Part shown: one piece after another, positions 19,369 through 27,606 of the stretch
Layout: each line of letters opens with the position of its first letter
Numbering within the stretch: position 1 is the stretch's first letter
Source of the DNA: Pseudomonas mandelii
Lineage (GTDB): Bacteria; Pseudomonadota; Gammaproteobacteria; Pseudomonadales; Pseudomonadaceae
Direction: 5' to 3'
Length of the DNA stretch: 64,000 bases
Assembly: GCF_006438925.1 (NCBI RefSeq)
Contig: NZ_RCZA01000001.1
Span: 740,066 to 804,065 of the forward strand
Notes under the pieces: model-generated
Database searches by the model: none
The model's input: the letters and a program-made list of their open reading frames with translations, nothing else
Told to the model about the DNA's origin: nothing
Made by a program: the position numbers and the translations under genes

Positions 19369-20435
19369 GGCATCTCTCCTTTTATTGTTATGGGCCCGGC
19401 TGAGTGTTTACGCGGGCTGAATCGCCAGCGCGCAGGGGGTTGCTGCTTGACCCGAACCAGACTGGTTCGCGCGTGATAATTGACCAGCACCATCGTCAGC
19501 AACAGTGCCGCGCCGCCCGCGTTGTGCGCGATGGCCACTGGCAGAGGCAGGTGAAACAGCACATTGCTGATGCCGAGGGTGATTTGTGCGGCGAGGGCGA
19601 TCAGCACCAACCCGGCCAACCGCGTCATGCCGACGACTTTCAGTTGCCACGCCAGCCCGAGCAGCACCAGCGTCACTAGTAATGCGCCGATGCGGTGAGT
19701 CAGATGAATCGCGGTGCGGGCATCGCTGTCCAGTTGCCCGCCGAGGTAATTGGGGCCGATGTGTTGAGTCAGGTGAAAACCGTTGGCGAAATCCGCGGGC
19801 GGCAGCCACTGACCGTGACAGGTCGGGAAGTCGATACAGGCCACCGCCGCGTAGTTGGAACTGACCCAGCCACCGAGGGCGATTTGCCCGATCACCAGCA
19901 GCAGCCCGGCCGTCGCCCAGTACTGCAAGCGCCGCGGCACGGTCAGCACCGGCAACACGCCGGACAATCGCAACGTCAGCAAAAACAGCAGGCTCAACGT
20001 CGCAAAGCCGCCGAGCAAATGCCCGGTCACCACTTGTGGCCAGAGCTTGAGCGTTACCGTCCACATGCCGAATGCCGCTTGGGCAATCACCACCGCCAGC
20101 AGAAACAACGGCAACTTCACCGGTTGTCCCGGATGACGACGATGAACCCAGGCGCGACCCGCCAGCACCGAAATCAGCAGCCCCAGCGTGCCGGCGAAGT
20201 AGCGGTGAACCATCTCGTTCCAGCCCTTATGGGCTTCGACGGGAGCGTCGGGAAAATGCAGTTCGGCGTGGGCCAATTGAACTTCGCTTTTGGGCACGCT
20301 GATAAAGCCATAGCAACCCGGCCAGTCCGGGCAGCTGAGGCCGGCGTGGGTCAGGCGGGTATAGGCGCCGAGCAACACCACAATCAGTGCCAGCAAGGTG
20401 GCAAACAGCGCGAGGCGAAATCCAGGTTTGGCCAT
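19356..20435 (-). CDS. ctaA: Heme A synthase (COX15/CtaA family)
   Basis: Oxidises heme O to heme A. The 359-residue membrane protein has eight predicted helices with the expected heme-ligand histidines: [15 protein letters not shown] with paired Cys, [24 protein letters not shown], the [11 protein letters not shown] region, [10 protein letters not shown] and [10 protein letters not shown]. It lies between the Sco-like gene and cyoE on the same strand. Together with cyoE it supplies the heme for the terminal oxidase encoded upstream. Confidence 0.94.
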   Translation of the reverse strand: MAKPGFRLALFATLLALIVVLLGAYTRLTHAGLSCPDWPGCYGFISVPKSEVQLAHAELHFPDAPVEAHKGWNEMVHRYFAGTLGLLISVLAGRAWVHRRHPGQPVKLPLFLLAVVIAQAAFGMWTVTLKLWPQVVTGHLLGGFATLSLLFLLTLRLSGVLPVLTVPRRLQYWATAGLLLVIGQIALGGWVSSNYAAVACIDFPTCHGQWLPPADFANGFHLTQHIGPNYLGGQLDSDARTAIHLTHRIGALLVTLVLLGLAWQLKVVGMTRLAGLVLIALAAQITLGISNVLFHLPLPVAIAHNAGGAALLLTMVLVNYHARTSLVRVKQQPPARWRFSPRKHSAGPITIKGEMPWRL

Positions 20436-20445
20436 GACGATGCCC

Positions 20446-21042
20446 TTATCCGATGTTCGACAGTTTCAGCAAATGGCGCAGGTCGTTGAGCAGATCCTTA
20501 CCCTTCACCGTCGGGTCGTAGCGCAGCACCAGATTGCCGTGAGGGTCGATGATCCACAGCTGTGGCGCGGTCTTGTCCCCGGTGCCAGCGGTTTTGTTGA
20601 AAGTACTGAAGGTGGCGAGGTCCAAGGGATACCGCTGCAATTGAGGATACTCGCGCGTCAGCTTGGCGTCGTATTCACTGCTCAGCGGTTGTGCCGCGGC
20701 CAAGGCATGACTGGCGCGCCCGGCATCACGGCCGAGGCCGATCTGGATCTGCCGCGCCAGATACACCAGTTGCTGGCAGTCCACCGAGCAATCCTTGGGC
20801 GCGGTCACCAGTATCTGCCAACGATCCTCCTGCGCCTGCACGCCGAGGTCGGCGCGGGTCTGGCCGTTGCCGATCAGTTCGCCGTGATAGCTGCGACCTT
20901 CCGGCACCCAGAACTGCAATTTGTACATGCCGGTGGCGAGGATCATCGGACCGATCACCCCGAACAGGATCAGCAGCAACTGCAAGCGACCTTTACGCCG
21001 ACTCGCCGGCGTTTTCGCCTCAGACATGCTGGGTGGATTCAT
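20446..21042 (-). CDS. Membrane-anchored thioredoxin-fold protein, Sco-like
   Basis: A 198-residue protein with one N-terminal transmembrane helix (LQLLLILFGVIGPMILATGMY) and a periplasmic domain. It carries a CXXXC motif (PKDCSVDCQQLVYLARQI) and a Sco/peroxiredoxin-like strand (LWIIDPHGNLVLRYD). The conserved distal His of Sco proteins is not evident. Position between SURF1 and ctaA suggests a role in oxidase assembly, such as thiol or copper handling; that is inference. The ATG at 21042 has GGGAG five bases upstream and overlaps SURF1 by 23 bases; an internal ATG at 21027 (MSEAKTPAS) is the alternative. Confidence 0.75.
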   Translation of the reverse strand: MNPPSMSEAKTPASRRKGRLQLLLILFGVIGPMILATGMYKLQFWVPEGRSYHGELIGNGQTRADLGVQAQEDRWQILVTAPKDCSVDCQQLVYLARQIQIGLGRDAGRASHALAAAQPLSSEYDAKLTREYPQLQRYPLDLATFSTFNKTAGTGDKTAPQLWIIDPHGNLVLRYDPTVKGKDLLNDLRHLLKLSNIG

Positions 21043-21760
21043 GGCCGCTCCCATGGTGTTTCTCCTTTGCGTTGTGCCAGCCGAGATAGAGATAGAGGCC
21101 GAACAGGGCGATCGACATGGCGAACCACTGCACGGCATAAGCCAGGTGTTTTTCCGGCCCCATGGCCACCACCGGCCAATCGGCCTGGTAAGTCGCGGGA
21201 CCGCTTTCTGCGCGTAATTCGTAGGTAAAACCTTCACGACCCAGCGCCGTCCAGAGCGTGGCCGGCTCGACCGCGGTGATCAGTTGTGGCCAGGTCGTGG
21301 TATTCGGGTCGGCGTGCAACTGGAAGGTGGCGCCGGGGGAGACGTAGACCCAGGCGTTGAGGCTCAAGGCTTCAGTGGGTGTTTTGAATTGCGGTGGAGT
21401 GCGGCGATCCGGCCACGGCAGCCAGCCGCGATTGACCAGCAGCCAGAGCCCGGTCGCTTGATCCTGAAATGGTTGCAGCAGCTCGACGCCAACCTTGCCG
21501 TCGCGCTGACGGTTATCCAGCAACAGGCTGTGGGCGGCATCGAACTGGCCGTGCAGGTGAACCCGGCGGAAGGCCGGATCTGCGGTGTGTAGCAGCTCGG
21601 TGCTGGCCATCGGTTCGGCGGCACGGCGCTCGGTGTAACTTTGCAGCAGCGCGCTTTTCTCTGCGCCCCGGCTCAATTGCCAGAACCCGAGTGACACCAG
21701 CATGGGCAACAACACGGCGACCACCAGGGTCGGCACGATGCCCGGCCGGAAACGCTTCAT
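21020..21760 (-). CDS. SURF1 family cytochrome oxidase assembly protein
   Basis: Helps insert heme A into oxidase subunit I. The 246-residue protein has the family layout: an N-terminal helix (IVPTLVVAVLLPMLVSLGFWQLSRG), a periplasmic loop with RRVHLHGQFDAAHSLLLDNRQRDGKVG and LLVNRGWLPW, and a C-terminal helix (YAVQWFAMSIALFGLYLYLGW). It is the first gene after the opposite-strand DUF2909 gene, so it may need its own promoter in the 71 bases between them. Confidence 0.92.
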   Translation of the reverse strand: MKRFRPGIVPTLVVAVLLPMLVSLGFWQLSRGAEKSALLQSYTERRAAEPMASTELLHTADPAFRRVHLHGQFDAAHSLLLDNRQRDGKVGVELLQPFQDQATGLWLLVNRGWLPWPDRRTPPQFKTPTEALSLNAWVYVSPGATFQLHADPNTTTWPQLITAVEPATLWTALGREGFTYELRAESGPATYQADWPVVAMGPEKHLAYAVQWFAMSIALFGLYLYLGWHNAKEKHHGSGHESTQHV

Positions 21761-21831
21761 GGCGTCGCCAGAAAGTCGGTAGTCTCGATAGCTATACTCA
21801 AGTGCATCGCCTTTCCCCCCGGAGTTTCACC

Positions 21832-22035
21832 ATGCTCAAAGCAGCCATCGTCCTGATGCTGATTGCCACGGTTGTCAGCCTGTTCAGCGGCCTGTTTTTT
21901 TTGGTCAAGGACGACAGCAGCTCGAACCGCCTCGTCATTGCCTTGAGTGTTCGTGTCGCGCTGGCCGCTATTACCGTCGGCTTGATTGCCTGGGGTTTTT
22001 TCAGCGGCCAGTTGGTGTCGCACGCACCTTGGTAA
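21832..22035 (+). CDS. DUF2909 twin-transmembrane protein
   Basis: A 67-residue protein made of two hydrophobic helices (AAIVLMLIATVVSLFSGLFFLV and VRVALAAITVGLIAWGFFSG) joined by a short charged loop, the layout of DUF2909. GGAG precedes the ATG by seven bases. It is transcribed against the cox cluster, divergent from SURF1 and ending three bases short of the ctaE stop. The position appears conserved in Pseudomonas from memory. Function unknown; a link to oxidase assembly is suggested only by context. Confidence 0.82.
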   Translation: MLKAAIVLMLIATVVSLFSGLFFLVKDDSSSNRLVIALSVRVALAAITVGLIAWGFFSGQLVSHAPW

Positions 22036-22038
22036 GCC

Positions 22039-22926
22039 TCAGAGCACGTAGACGAAAACGAACAGACCGATCCACACCACGTCCACGAAGTGCCAGTACC
22101 AGCTCGCCGCTTCAAACGCGAACTGGTGCTCGGCGTCGAAGTGTCCGCGCATGATCCGCATCAACATCACAAACAGGATGATGGTGCCGATGGTCACGTG
22201 GGCGCCGTGGAAGCCGGTGAGCATGAAGAAGGTCGCGCCGTAGATACCTGAACCGAGCGTCAGGCCCAGTTCGTGGTAGGCATGCATGTATTCTTCGGCC
22301 TGAAAACCAAGGAACGCGCAGCCCAGTAACACGGTGAGCGCCAGCCAGATTTTCAGCGCGCCGCGATGGCCCTTTTTCAAGGCGTGGTGAGCGATGGTCA
22401 CGGTGACGCTGGAACTCACCAGCAGAACGGTATTGAGCAGCGGCAGGCCCCAAGGGCTGATGACTTCCTTGGGTGGCGGGAAGAGTTTCGGGTCAGGGGT
22501 ATGCAGCAATGGCCAGGCGAACTGGAAGTTCGGCCAAAGCATGTGCGCGATACCTTTGACCCCTTCACCCCCGAGCGCCGGGCCGGAGATGTTTCTCACA
22601 TAAAACAGCGCGCCGAAGAACGCGATGAAGAACATCACCTCCGAGAAGATGAACCAGCTCATGCCCCAGCGGAACGAGCGATCCATCTGTGCGCTGTACA
22701 ACCCCTGACGGCTTTCCTTGATCACCGTACCGAACCAGCCGAAGAGCATGTAGGCCACCAGCAGGCCACCGACGAAAAAGATCAGCGGGCCGTGGGACTC
22801 CGGCCGCGCCGCCTTCAGGTCGTTGAACCAGGTGGCCAGGCCGAACACGGTGACGAACATACCGACCGTGGCAATGATCGGCCATTTGCTCTGTGCCGGA
22901 ACGTAATAATGTTCATGAGTTGCCAT
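22039..22926 (-). CDS. ctaE: Cytochrome c oxidase subunit III
   Basis: The 295-residue subunit III of an aa3-type oxidase, with seven predicted helices. Family signatures include FSEVMFFIAFFGALFYV (conserved Glu), LLLVSSSVTVTIAHHALKKGHRG, FQAEEYMHAY and FHGAHVTIGTIILFVMLMRI, ending WYWHFVDVVWIGLFVFVYVL. It follows ctaG with a 33-base gap in the order ctaC-ctaD-ctaG-ctaE typical of this oxidase. Confidence 0.96.
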   Translation of the reverse strand: MATHEHYYVPAQSKWPIIATVGMFVTVFGLATWFNDLKAARPESHGPLIFFVGGLLVAYMLFGWFGTVIKESRQGLYSAQMDRSFRWGMSWFIFSEVMFFIAFFGALFYVRNISGPALGGEGVKGIAHMLWPNFQFAWPLLHTPDPKLFPPPKEVISPWGLPLLNTVLLVSSSVTVTIAHHALKKGHRGALKIWLALTVLLGCAFLGFQAEEYMHAYHELGLTLGSGIYGATFFMLTGFHGAHVTIGTIILFVMLMRIMRGHFDAEHQFAFEAASWYWHFVDVVWIGLFVFVYVL

Positions 22927-22959
22927 TTATTGTTCTCCTTATCGGGCACGCTTTAACGC

Positions 22960-23517
22960 CTAGCCACCGGTGTTTGCAGCAACAGCCGCGGGTGGATGAC
23001 GTGCGGTGATATCGAACAGCGTGTAGGAAAGCGTCAGGTGCTTCACATCCTTGGGCATGTCACGGTCAACGATGAAACGTACCGGCATCTCGATCCGTTG
23101 ACCGGGCTGCAGCACTTGCTGGGTAAAGCAGAAACATTCGGTCTTGTGGAAGTACGCCGCCGCGGCGCTGGGCGCGATGCTCGGAACTGCTTGCGCGCTC
23201 ATCGGTTTGTCGGTCGGGTTGTGCGCGATGAAAATCATCTCGTTCACCGCGCCCGGATTCGCCACCAGTTCATCGCCCTTGGGATAAAAGTCCCACGACA
23301 TGTCGGCGGAATTGGTCGACAGAAACTGCACGCGAACCTGCCGCGAGGTGTCGACCGTTTGTTCGCCCTCATACTGCCCGCCGGTCTTGCCGTTGATGCC
23401 GAACGCCTTGCACATCACGTCGTAGATCGGCACCAGGGCAAACCCGAAGACAAACATCGCCACCACCACCAGCAGCAGGCGCGTGACCAGCTTCTTCAGC
23501 GAAATCGAGTCAGCCAT
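22960..23517 (-). CDS. ctaG: Cytochrome c oxidase assembly protein CtaG (Cox11)
   Basis: Copper chaperone for the CuB centre of subunit I. The 185-residue protein has an N-terminal anchor (LLLVVVAMFVFGFALVPIYDVMC) and a periplasmic immunoglobulin-like domain. The copper-binding CFCF appears in FHKTECFCFTQQ and the conserved tail is PVRFIVDRDMPKDVKHLTLSYTLF. GGAGG precedes the ATG. A REPIN separates it from ctaD. Confidence 0.95.
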   Translation of the reverse strand: MADSISLKKLVTRLLLVVVAMFVFGFALVPIYDVMCKAFGINGKTGGQYEGEQTVDTSRQVRVQFLSTNSADMSWDFYPKGDELVANPGAVNEMIFIAHNPTDKPMSAQAVPSIAPSAAAAYFHKTECFCFTQQVLQPGQRIEMPVRFIVDRDMPKDVKHLTLSYTLFDITARHPPAAVAANTGG

Positions 23518-23662
23518 GACTTCTAACCTCCGCCGGGAGCCCTGTGGGAGCGAGCCTGCTCGCGAAGCAGGCGCCGCGGTTTAGCAGCCAGACCGCGTCA
23601 GTCGAGCGCGACCCCGGCGTCTTCGCGAGCAGGCTCGCTCCCACAAAGGCAAGGCTGTTCAT
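23510..23662 (-). CDS. Doubtful 50-codon ORF across the REPIN between ctaD and ctaG
   Basis: An ATG overlaps the ctaD stop (ATGA, 23659-23662) and the frame stays open through the whole REPIN, ending eight bases inside ctaG. The product (MNSLAFVGASLLAKTPG then a segment rich in Ala/Arg) is encoded mostly by repeat sequence, and pieces such as VGASLLAK recur wherever this repeat is read in that frame. It is therefore probably not a functional protein. It could still keep ribosomes moving from ctaD to ctaG. Confidence 0.2.
   Translation of the reverse strand: MNSLAFVGASLLAKTPGSRSTDAVWLLNRGACFASRLAPTGLPAEVRSHG
23543..23645. repeat. REPIN inside the cox operon
   Basis: Inverted arms TGTGGGAGCGAGCCTGCTCG (from 23543) and the complementary CGAGCAGGCTCGCTCCCACA (to 23645) enclose about 55 bases. 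It sits between ctaD and ctaG, inside a transcription unit, where it could attenuate transcription or protect mRNA ends. Confidence 0.9.
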
Positions 23663-25251
23663 TTCACTTCCGGCGGCGTGGTGAAGGTGTGATACGGCGC
23701 CGGCGACGGGATGCTCCATTCCAGGCCTTCGGCCCCATCCCACGGTTTGGCCGGTGCTGGTGGGCCACCACGGATGGTCTTGATCACGATGAACAGGAAG
23801 AAGATCTGCGTGGCACCGAACATGAACGCACCGATCGACGACACCATGTTGAAGTCGGCGAACTGCAGGTTGTAGTCGGGAATCCGCCGCGGCATGCCCG
23901 CCAGCCCCACAAAGTGCATCGGGAAGAACGCCATGTTCATGCCGATGAACGAGAGCCAGAAGTGCAGCTTGCCGAGGGTTTCGTCGTACATGTGGCCGGT
24001 CCATTTCGGCATCCAGTAGTAGGCCGAGGCGAAGATTCCGAAGATGGCCCCAGGTACCAATACGTAATGGAAGTGGGCGACCACAAAGTAGGTGTCCTGG
24101 TACTGGAAGTCCGCCGGGGCGATGGCCAGCATCAACCCGGAGAAACCACCGATGGAAAACAGGATCACGAACGCCACCGCAAACAGCATCGGTGTCTCGA
24201 AGGTCAGCGAGCCTTGCCACATGGTGCTGGCCCAGTTGAACACCTTCACGCCGGTCGGCACCGCAATCAGCAGCGTGGCGTACATGAAGAACAACTCGCC
24301 CACCAACGGAATGCCGACCACGAACATGTGGTGCGCCCAGACGATGAACGACAGGAACGCGATACTCGCCGTCGCATAGACCATCGAGGTGTAGCCAAAC
24401 AGCGGCTTGCGTGAGAAGGCCGGAATGATCGAGCTGACGGCACCGAAGGCCGGCAGGATCATGATGTACACCTCGGGGTGACCGAAGAACCAGAACACGT
24501 GCTGGAACAACACCGGGTCACCGCCACCGGCGGCACTGAAGAAGCTGGTGCCGAAGTGGATGTCCATCAGCATCATCGTCACGCAGCCGGCCAGTACCGG
24601 CATCACCGCGATCAGCAGGAACGCGGTAATCAGCCAGGTCCAGACGAACAGCGGCATTTTCATCAACGTCATGCCGGGGGCGCGCAGGTTGAGGATGGTG
24701 GCGATCACGTTGATCGCGCCCATGATCGAACTGATCCCCATCAAGTGGATGGCGAAGATGAAGAAGGTCACGCTTTCCGGTGCGTAGGTCGTCGACAGCG
24801 GGGCGTAGAACGTCCAGCCGAAGTTCGGTCCACCGCCGGGGGTGAACAGGGTCGATACCAGCAGGATGAACGCCGCCGGCAAAAGCCAGAAGCTGAAGTT
24901 GTTCATCCGTGGCAGGGCCATGTCCGGCGCGCCGATCATCAACGGGATCATCCAGTTGGCGAGGCCGACGAAGGCTGGCATCACCGCACCGAACACCATG
25001 ACCAGGCCATGCATGGTGGTCATCTGGTTGAAGAACGCCGGCTCGACGATTTGCAGACCTGGCTGGAACAGCTCGGCGCGAATCACCATCGCGAACGAGC
25101 CGCCGAGCAAGAACATGGAGAACGCGAACCACAGGTACAGCGTGCCGATATCCTTGTGGTTGGTGGTCAGCACCCAGCGCATCAAGCCTTTGGCGGGGCC
25201 GTGGGCGTGGGCGGTGCCGGTATGAACATGGTCATCGACGACAGCAGTCAT
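23659..25251 (-). CDS. ctaD: Cytochrome c oxidase subunit I
   Basis: Catalytic subunit of the aa3-type oxidase, 530 residues, twelve helices. Heme and CuB ligands are visible: TTMHGLVMVFGAV (low-spin heme His), FWFFGHPEVYIMILPAFG (His-Glu-x-Tyr with the His-Tyr crosslink), IVWAHHMFVVG (two CuB His) and VVAHFHYVLVPGAIFG (high-spin and low-spin heme His). The N-terminal HVHTGTAHAHGPAKG is His-rich. GGAG-type sequence precedes the ATG. It lies 82 bases after ctaC. Confidence 0.97.
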   Translation of the reverse strand: MTAVVDDHVHTGTAHAHGPAKGLMRWVLTTNHKDIGTLYLWFAFSMFLLGGSFAMVIRAELFQPGLQIVEPAFFNQMTTMHGLVMVFGAVMPAFVGLANWMIPLMIGAPDMALPRMNNFSFWLLPAAFILLVSTLFTPGGGPNFGWTFYAPLSTTYAPESVTFFIFAIHLMGISSIMGAINVIATILNLRAPGMTLMKMPLFVWTWLITAFLLIAVMPVLAGCVTMMLMDIHFGTSFFSAAGGGDPVLFQHVFWFFGHPEVYIMILPAFGAVSSIIPAFSRKPLFGYTSMVYATASIAFLSFIVWAHHMFVVGIPLVGELFFMYATLLIAVPTGVKVFNWASTMWQGSLTFETPMLFAVAFVILFSIGGFSGLMLAIAPADFQYQDTYFVVAHFHYVLVPGAIFGIFASAYYWMPKWTGHMYDETLGKLHFWLSFIGMNMAFFPMHFVGLAGMPRRIPDYNLQFADFNMVSSIGAFMFGATQIFFLFIVIKTIRGGPPAPAKPWDGAEGLEWSIPSPAPYHTFTTPPEVK

Positions 25252-25333
25252 GTCCTGTCTCCTGCAAACAGATGGGCTGGGCAGGCCGGGGCGCGATGCC
25301 CCGACTGGTTCCTTACGTGCGCAATAGACCGGG

Positions 25334-26461
25334 TCATTTGCTTTCCGCCTGTTTCAGCTCCAGCACTTCTTTAGGGGTGACCATGTCGCCCTTGTTGTTG
25401 CCCCAGGCGTTACGTTCGTAGGTCACGACCGCTGCGATATCGACTTCCGAGAGCTGCTTGCCGAACGCCGCCATGGCGGTGCCGGGCTTGCCGTGGAAGA
25501 CAAGGCTCAGGTGACCTTCTTTGGGTCCGGTAGCGATTTTCGAGCCTTTGAGCGCCGGGAACATCGGCGGCAGGCCCTGACCTTCGGCCTGGTGACAGGC
25601 AACGCAGGTGGTGTGATAGATCTTGTCGCCGCGCTCTTTGAGCTCGTCGAGGGTCCATTCCTTGCTGGTCAGCTCTTTGAGCTGCAGGGCTTCAGCCTTG
25701 CGCTCGCCCAGCCATTTTTCGTAATCGGCCTTTTCCTTGACCTCGACCACGATGGGCATGAAGCCGTGGTCCTTGCCGCACAATTCGGCGCATTGACCGC
25801 GGTAGATGCCGGGCTTGTCGATCCGGGTCCAGGCTTCGTTGACGAACCCCGGAATCGCATCGCGCTTGACCGCAAAGGCCGGCACCCACCAGGAATGGAT
25901 GACGTCGGCGGAGGTCACCAGGAAGCGCACCTTGGCGCCGATCGGCAGCACCAAAGGCTTGTCGACCTCAAGCAAGTAGTGCTCGCTCTTGGCTTCCTTG
26001 TTGTGGATCTGATCGGCGGGGGTGGTCAGGTTGCTGAAGAACTCAACGTCCTGGCCCAGGTATTTGTAGTGCCACTTCCACTGATAGCCGGTGACCTGGA
26101 TATCGATATCCGGCTCACTGGCGTCGTACATCTTGATCAGGGTTGCGGTCGCGGGGACCGCCATGGCCACCAGGATCAGGAAGGGCACGATGGTCCAGAG
26201 GATTTCAACGGTGGTGCTTTCATGAAATTTTGCGGCCACCTGCCCGGTCGAGCGTCGGTGGAGAATCATCGACCAGAACATGGCGCCGAAGACGATGATG
26301 CCGATCACTACACAGATCCAGAAAATGGTCATGTGCAGGTCAAATACTGCGTGACTGATTTCAGTCGCTCCAGGCGCCATATTCACAGTCCAGGCCGCTT
26401 GTGCCTGACTGAAAATCGACCACAACAGGAGGCCCATCCAGACGTGTGGATGTCGCATCAT
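25334..26461 (-). CDS. ctaC: Cytochrome c oxidase subunit II with fused cytochrome c domain (caa3 type)
   Basis: The 375-residue subunit II receives electrons at CuA. It has a signal peptide, two transmembrane helices, and the cupredoxin domain with CuA ligands in DVIHSWWVPAFAVK and GQCAELCGKDHGFM (C-x3-C-x3-H and Met). A C-terminal cytochrome c domain follows, with CVACH in KIYHTTCVACHQAEGQG and an axial Met candidate in TAMAAFGKQ. The fusion makes this a caa3-type enzyme that can carry its own c heme. It is the first gene of the cox cluster; AAGGGG lies eight bases before the ATG. Confidence 0.96.
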   Translation of the reverse strand: MMRHPHVWMGLLLWSIFSQAQAAWTVNMAPGATEISHAVFDLHMTIFWICVVIGIIVFGAMFWSMILHRRSTGQVAAKFHESTTVEILWTIVPFLILVAMAVPATATLIKMYDASEPDIDIQVTGYQWKWHYKYLGQDVEFFSNLTTPADQIHNKEAKSEHYLLEVDKPLVLPIGAKVRFLVTSADVIHSWWVPAFAVKRDAIPGFVNEAWTRIDKPGIYRGQCAELCGKDHGFMPIVVEVKEKADYEKWLGERKAEALQLKELTSKEWTLDELKERGDKIYHTTCVACHQAEGQGLPPMFPALKGSKIATGPKEGHLSLVFHGKPGTAMAAFGKQLSEVDIAAVVTYERNAWGNNKGDMVTPKEVLELKQAESK

Positions 26462-26832
26462 TGCGGGTTCCCCTTATCGTTCTTTTTATCCCGCCGGCTT
26501 TCACCTGCGGCAAGGGAGCGGCTGTCTCAGACTACGAACTTGAATCGCCGAGCCTTGCTGCGTGTGCAGTCGGGTGTCATCAGCTAACTCCATTCCCACC
26601 CGAGTATAGACAGCGACTGCCACCTCGCAACGTGATGGCGTAAATGATCTGAAACAGCTGGGACTTGCGTTCCAGGGCACGAATGGAGAAGGATGCAGAC
26701 GAGTGGTGGCAAACCGATATAACTTTGATGTCTCAAGGATGAAACAATTATGACAAATGCGTCTTAGCATTTTTCGTATGCCAGCTAAGTTATGTCTTCC
26801 CTATTTCATTGCCTTTGTTTCCTGGAGTTTTC
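26462..26832. other. Intergenic region upstream of the cox operon
   Basis: These 371 bases separate the divergent ctaC and the hypothetical gene at 26833. No convincing ORF, hairpin or repeat is seen. The left part must hold the ctaC promoter. The right part is A/T-rich (GATATAACTTTGATGTC, GAAACAATTATGACAAATG) and probably carries the promoter of the rightward gene. No individual element could be assigned firmly. Confidence 0.5.
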
Positions 26833-27483
26833 ATGAACACCGCCGCATTGCGCGAGCAGATCCAAAAAGCCCAACAACACGAAGCCGAAACCGGCCTGCT
26901 GACTCGTCAGCTGGAAACCCAACTGCCACACCTTCACTCCGCCATCCAATTGCCGGATGTCGACGCCAACGGCGTGATGACGCGTTTTGTGGCCGCGTAT
27001 ATAGAGCAAGTGCCGGACCTGCTGGACGCAGCCAATGAAGTCGCCAGGGAAGCGGGTATCGAATCACAGATCAAACCGGTGCTGACCATCGCCGAGCAGT
27101 TCTTCCTCCAGCCGCCGGCGATCATGGTCGGTCACGTCGGTCTGGACAGCCTGCTGGACGAAGCCTATCTGGCGCACCGCCTGGTCGAAGAGGTCAATGA
27201 CCTGTACATCAAGCATTTTGGCCAGCCACTGATCCCCTTGGACATGACTGTTGCCAACCTGATTGCCCACCAACTGATCGGCGAGGAGTTTGCCAATCAA
27301 CTGGATGAGGCGGTGCATCACGCCGTGGACGAGATGCTCAACGAAGACAGCTTTGCGCTGGAATCCGTGGAAGCCTACCGCGAGAAACTCAACAGCCCGG
27401 ACACCGGCGCTGCGTGGAAGCGCTGGCCGTGCCTGTCGCGCCAACTGGGCGTAGGCCTTGAGCTGGATCAGCCAGCGGCTTGA
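26833..27483 (+). CDS. Conserved hypothetical protein beside the cox operon
   Basis: A 216-residue soluble, acidic, mostly helical protein with no signal peptide. Notable stretches are LTRQLETQLPHLHSAIQLPDVDANGVMTRFVAAYIEQVPDLL (about residues 22-63) and AEQFFLQPPAIMVGHVGLDSLLDEAYLAHRLVEEVND. GGAG precedes the ATG by seven bases. A homologue occupies the same place, divergent from coxB, in P. aeruginosa from memory. No catalytic motif was recognised; a function in oxidase expression is possible but untested. Confidence 0.75.
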   Translation: MNTAALREQIQKAQQHEAETGLLTRQLETQLPHLHSAIQLPDVDANGVMTRFVAAYIEQVPDLLDAANEVAREAGIESQIKPVLTIAEQFFLQPPAIMVGHVGLDSLLDEAYLAHRLVEEVNDLYIKHFGQPLIPLDMTVANLIAHQLIGEEFANQLDEAVHHAVDEMLNEDSFALESVEAYREKLNSPDTGAAWKRWPCLSRQLGVGLELDQPAA

Positions 27484-27506
27484 TCCAGCGGAGTGAGCCG
27501 AACACC

Positions 27507-27596
27507 TGTGGGAGCGAGCCTGCTCGCGATTGCGATATGTCATTCAACATTTATGTCGATTGATACACCGCCTTCGCGAGCAGGCTCGCTCCCACA
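27507..27596. repeat. REPIN between convergent genes
   Basis: Arms TGTGGGAGCGAGCCTGCTCG (from 27507) and CGAGCAGGCTCGCTCCCACA (to 27596) lie in inverted orientation about 45 bases apart. It sits between the convergent hypothetical gene and the SulP transporter gene. Confidence 0.9.
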
Positions 27597-27606
27597 TTAT
27601 TTACCT

